DNA of 9,486 bases from Candidatus Calidifonticultor daggyaiensis. Lineage in GTDB: Bacteria > Actinomycetota > Humimicrobiia > Humimicrobiales > Humimicrobiaceae. Location of the stretch: positions 1 through 9,486 of the forward strand of contig JACVJA010000031.1 of NCBI GenBank assembly GCA_015661035.1, written 5' to 3'. The notes beneath the pieces were generated by a model. The model was not told where the DNA came from. It was given only the letters and a program-made list of their open reading frames with translations, and did no database searches. The position numbers and the translations under genes are program-made. Positions 7,536-9,486 of the stretch are shown piece after piece. Numbering within the stretch: position 1 is the stretch's first letter; each line of letters starts with the position of its first letter.

Positions 7536-7559
7536 TTTTTAAGATTTTTTTAAGATTTT
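7536..7559. repeat. Two direct repeats TTTTTAAGATTTT with 11-bp period
   Basis: The 13-base unit occurs at 7536-7548 and 7547-7559, giving TTAAGA-N5-TTAAGA (7539-7544 and 7550-7555). The 11-bp step places both boxes on the same helix face, an arrangement used by OmpR/PhoB-family regulators. An operator role is inferred; no regulator is known for it. Confidence 0.5.
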
Positions 7560-7623
7560 AGAGTTTTAAAATTTCAAATATATTAATTTCTGCCAAGGTT
7601 TTGATTACTTTCATTATATGTTT

Positions 7624-7666
7624 TTTACTTTTTATATTTTCAATATTTGATAAAATAAAAAGTAAA
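7624..7666. repeat. Inverted repeat with 12-bp perfect arms
   Basis: TTTACTTTTTAT (7624-7635) is the exact reverse complement of ATAAAAAGTAAA (7655-7666), with a 19-base spacer. A further ATTTT/AAAAT pairing (7636-7640 with 7652-7656) is possible if two bases bulge. No T-run follows on the + strand and no gene end is nearby, so it does not read as a terminator. The right arm runs into the palindrome AACAATTGTT (7665-7674). Confidence 0.6.
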
Positions 7667-7715
7667 CAATTGTTAATCATTTAGTAAATAAAAAAAATAA
7701 GAATTAAAAATTTTT

Positions 7716-7727
7716 AATAAGCTTATT
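7716..7727. repeat. 12-bp perfect palindrome AATAAGCTTATT
   Basis: A gapless self-complementary 12-mer 26 bases before the TATAAT box of the small CxxC gene, close to where a -35 or an operator would lie. It could bind a dimeric regulator, but palindromes of this length in very AT-rich DNA may be fortuitous. Confidence 0.4.
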
Positions 7728-7752
7728 TTTTAAATTTTTTTGAAATAAACTT

Positions 7753-7769
7753 TATAATATAATAAAGGA
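7753..7769 (+). promoter_or_regulatory. Candidate -10 box and ribosome binding site of the small CxxC gene
   Basis: Two overlapping TATAAT hexamers (7753-7758 and 7758-7763) are followed by AAAGGA (7764-7769), eight bases before the ATG at 7778. The ribosome binding site is convincing. As a promoter the -10 would give a very short leader and no good -35 lies at 16-18 bases, so transcription may start elsewhere. Confidence 0.5.
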
Positions 7770-7777
7770 AAAATATT

Positions 7778-8086
7778 ATGAGTTTTTTAAAGAATTTAAA
7801 AAATTTATTTTCACCGATTAACTACAGTACTTACTCCAATTTTATTAATTTTAAGATAAAGTGCAATAAATGTGGTGAGGAAATAGAGGTAAAACTAAGA
7901 AAAACTAGTGATATATCAAGAATTTATGAAGAAGATCAGTCAAAAAATATGAGTAAAGCCTCTTTTTTTATAAGAAAAGAAGTTCTAGGAAATAACTGTA
8001 ATAATTTGATTTATTTAACTGCGTATTTTGATGAAAATTTTAATTTAATTTCAAATGATGTTATCGGCGGTAAAATGTTAGCTTAG
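7778..8086 (+). CDS. Small conserved CxxC protein of unknown function
   Basis: A 102-residue soluble protein without signal peptide or membrane segment. A short helical start (MSFLKNLKNLF) is followed by a CNKCGEE motif (C29, C32) in a beta-hairpin setting, then EVKLRKTSDISRIYEED (37-53), FFIRKEVLGNNC (63-74, third Cys C74) and a C-terminal TAYFDENFNLISNDVIGGK (81-99). I recognise this pattern (CxxCGE, LR-x-DI/L-Y-E, KE-x-x-G...C, FD, GGK) as a family of short uncharacterised proteins in low-GC Firmicutes and some other bacteria. The cysteines suggest a zinc or metal knuckle; the fourth ligand is not evident within one chain. No function can be assigned. It has a good ribosome binding site and is followed on the same strand by glmU after 136 bases. 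Confidence 0.8.
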   Translation: MSFLKNLKNLFSPINYSTYSNFINFKIKCNKCGEEIEVKLRKTSDISRIYEEDQSKNMSKASFFIRKEVLGNNCNNLIYLTAYFDENFNLISNDVIGGKMLA

Positions 8087-8155
8087 AGTAATTGCCGAAT
8101 CAATTTATGAATTTTTTTAGTTTGTGAGATACTAAGTTTTAAGTATATAGTATAT

Positions 8156-8182
8156 TTGTAATTTAGAAGACAAATTTATTAT
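8156..8182 (+). promoter_or_regulatory. Weak candidate promoter for glmU
   Basis: TTGTAA (8156-8161) and TATTAT (8177-8182) match the -35 and -10 consensus at four and five of six positions, with a 15-base spacer that is shorter than ideal. It lies in the 136-base gap before glmU, which holds no gene. Co-transcription with the upstream small gene remains possible. Confidence 0.25.
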
Positions 8183-8222
8183 AAAAAGAAAATTTTAAAA
8201 AGAGTAATTTTTTATCAAAAAA

Positions 8223-9486
8223 ATGGACCAAAGAGAAGTATTATATTTTAAAGATAATAATAAAGATAATTTTATAGGTGGTTTTAGTGCTGTTGTTCTT
8301 GCTGCAGGTAAAGGTAAAAGGATGAAATCAAATTTACCAAAGGTTTTACATAAGATTTGTTTTAAACCAATGATTTTTTATCTTCTTAATTCTATATATA
8401 AAGCAAATCCAAAAAATGTTTTTATAGTAGTTGGTTTTAAGAATGAATTGGTTTACCAATATTTAGAACAAAACTTTAATCAAGCAATTTGTGTTGTGCA
8501 GGAAAAACAGCTTGGAACGGCAAATGCTGTTGCCGCAACAAAAGAATACAAAAATATTTTTGCAGAGAATATTTTGATAGTATGCGGTGATGTTCCCCTT
8601 TTAAGTACGGAAACTATAGAAAAAATTTTAAATTTTAAAAAGAATAATTGTTTAAATGCAGTTGTGGTAACTGCACAAACAGACAATCCTTATGGATATG
8701 GAAGAGTTATAAAGGATGAAGATGGAAATGTTTTAAAAATTGTAGAAGAATCTGATGCTAATTCTGAAGAAAAACAAATAAAAGAAATTAATACATCAAT
8801 TTACTGTATTGACAAAGATGTTTTATTTAATCTAATTGATAAAATTCAATCAAAAAACTCACAAAATGAATTTTACCTTACAGATATTGTTGAGCTTATT
8901 TCAAATGATGAGAGCCTTAAAATTAAAAGCTACAAAGTAGATGATTTCTTAGAGGTAGAAGGTGTTAATGACAGGGTACAGTTAGCAAAACTTGAAAAAT
9001 TATTACAGAAAAAAATTAATGAAAATTTAATGCTATCAGGGGTGACAATTTATTATCCGGAATCTGTTTTTATAGATATTGAAGTAGAGATTGATAAAGA
9101 CACGATAATACAGCCTTTTAGCTTTATTTCAGGTAAATCTAAAATAGAAAAAAATTGTGTTATTGGGCCATTTGCTCAAATTGAGGATAGTTTTATTGGG
9201 GAGGGAACTGTCATTAATAAATCTTTAATACAAGGTTCAACAATAGGTAAATATAATGTTATTGGACCAACAAGCTATATAAGGCCTGGTACAATAACCG
9301 GTGATAATGTTAAGATAGGAGCATGTTGTGAAATAAAAAAATCTAAAATAGCTTCTAACTCAAAAGTACCGCACTTAAGCTATATTGGCGATGCAGAAAT
9401 TGGAAGCAATGTCAATGTAGGTGCTGCGACAGTAACTTGTAACTATGACGGATTTTTTAAAAATAAGACTATTATTGAAGATGGGG
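8223..9486 (+). CDS. glmU: Bifunctional GlmU: UDP-GlcNAc pyrophosphorylase / GlcN-1-P acetyltransferase (3' end outside window)
   Basis: 421 codons are visible and the frame is still open at the window end; roughly the last 40-50 residues of the usual 450-460 are missing. The N-terminal uridylyltransferase domain (about 22-250) shows LAAGKGKRMKSNLPK (26-40), QLGTA (96-100), CGDVPL (121-126, Mg-binding D123), YGYGR (157-161) and VEGVND (245-250). The left-handed beta-helix acetyltransferase domain follows, with RPG (R354), EIKKSK (370-375), the HLSY pair H384/Y387 and TCNYDG (405-410), so key acetyl-transfer residues are present. It makes UDP-GlcNAc in two steps from GlcN-1-P, feeding peptidoglycan and amino-sugar polymers. 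The ATG at 8223 is the only usable start (in-frame TAA at 8205, no other start codon before the catalytic motif). It adds about 15 residues before the domain compared with typical GlmU, and its ribosome binding site is poor. Confidence 0.93.
   Translation, partial: MDQREVLYFKDNNKDNFIGGFSAVVLAAGKGKRMKSNLPKVLHKICFKPMIFYLLNSIYKANPKNVFIVVGFKNELVYQYLEQNFNQAICVVQEKQLGTANAVAATKEYKNIFAENILIVCGDVPLLSTETIEKILNFKKNNCLNAVVVTAQTDNPYGYGRVIKDEDGNVLKIVEESDANSEEKQIKEINTSIYCIDKDVLFNLIDKIQSKNSQNEFYLTDIVELISNDESLKIKSYKVDDFLEVEGVNDRVQLAKLEKLLQKKINENLMLSGVTIYYPESVFIDIEVEIDKDTIIQPFSFISGKSKIEKNCVIGPFAQIEDSFIGEGTVINKSLIQGSTIGKYNVIGPTSYIRPGTITGDNVKIGACCEIKKSKIASNSKVPHLSYIGDAEIGSNVNVGAATVTCNYDGFFKNKTIIEDG

Larger units (their letters stand above)
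7430..7777. other. Very AT-rich divergent intergenic region
   Basis: This 348-base stretch separates the divergently transcribed radical SAM gene and the small CxxC gene. By hand count bases 7441-7740 contain about 12% G+C, well below the coding parts of the window. I see no credible ORF, tRNA or riboswitch. It contains direct repeats, an inverted repeat, palindromes and candidate -10 boxes, listed separately. It most likely carries the promoters and operators of both flanking genes. Confidence 0.7.

Noticed and set aside
7430..7777. RiPP precursor peptide for the radical SAM enzyme
   Set aside because: The only ATG-led frames I found are about ten codons long, Phe/Ile-rich and lack a leader-core pattern or a ribosome binding site.
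7430..7777. Riboswitch or structured leader (for example a c-di-GMP aptamer)
   Set aside because: At about 12% G+C there are no conserved G/C-containing aptamer motifs; only simple AT repeats are visible.
8090..8118. Intrinsic terminator after the small CxxC gene (AATTG/CAATT stem, then T-run)
   Set aside because: The stem has only five pairs with one G-C, and five bases separate it from the T-run; too weak to call.
8480..8686. Antisense ORF of 68 codons within glmU
   Set aside because: It is opposite the conserved nucleotidyltransferase domain and has no recognisable features.

Overview
The window is about a quarter G+C by eye, uses the standard bacterial code (TGA, TAA and TAG all serve as stops) and has short Shine-Dalgarno-led gene junctions. 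It looks like chromosomal DNA of a low-GC bacterium. The exopolysaccharide genes follow the Pel layout known from Gram-positive bacteria (a separate DUF2194 deacetylase, PelF and PelG, with no PelB or PelC in view), which fits a Firmicutes-like host. Nothing here fixes the phylum, and a low-GC diderm is not excluded.

Bases 2-6462 (+ strand) hold the distal part of a Pel-type exopolysaccharide operon. The order is: the C-terminal end of a TPR-like protein (probable PelE), a membrane-anchored DUF2194/PelA-type polysaccharide deacetylase, the cytosolic GT4 glycosyltransferase PelF, the 12-helix transporter PelG, and a membrane-anchored MJ1477/TM1410-type (GH114/PelA-hydrolase-like) glycoside hydrolase. 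Gaps are 2, 1, 18 and 38 bases, so the genes are probably co-transcribed and partly translationally coupled. PelD, the c-di-GMP receptor of known Pel systems, would be expected just upstream of the window. In the working model PelF polymerises an amino-sugar chain, PelE and PelG (with PelD) move it across the membrane, the DUF2194 protein removes acetyl groups outside, and the hydrolase trims the chain. The two enzymatic halves of Pseudomonas PelA are therefore separate genes at opposite ends of the visible cluster.

Bases 6470-7429 (- strand) encode a radical SAM protein with a SPASM-like C-terminal cysteine cluster, convergent with the Pel operon across a 7-base gap. An imperfect hairpin overlapping both gene ends may be a shared terminator.

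Bases 7430-7777 are a divergent intergenic region of about 12% G+C (hand count over 7441-7740) with direct repeats, a 12-bp-arm inverted repeat, two palindromes and candidate -10 boxes for both flanking genes. Bases 7778-8086 (+) encode a 102-residue CxxC protein of a conserved but uncharacterised family. Bases 8223-9486 (+) hold glmU, cut by the window end; its product, UDP-GlcNAc, is the likely source of the amino sugar used by Pel as well as of peptidoglycan.

No tRNA, rRNA, CRISPR array, insertion sequence or phage gene is visible. The most notable points are the split PelA functions in a Gram-positive-type Pel operon, Asn-rich low-complexity inserts in two of its enzymes (one with a perfect 12-bp tandem duplication), and the structured AT-rich intergenic region.
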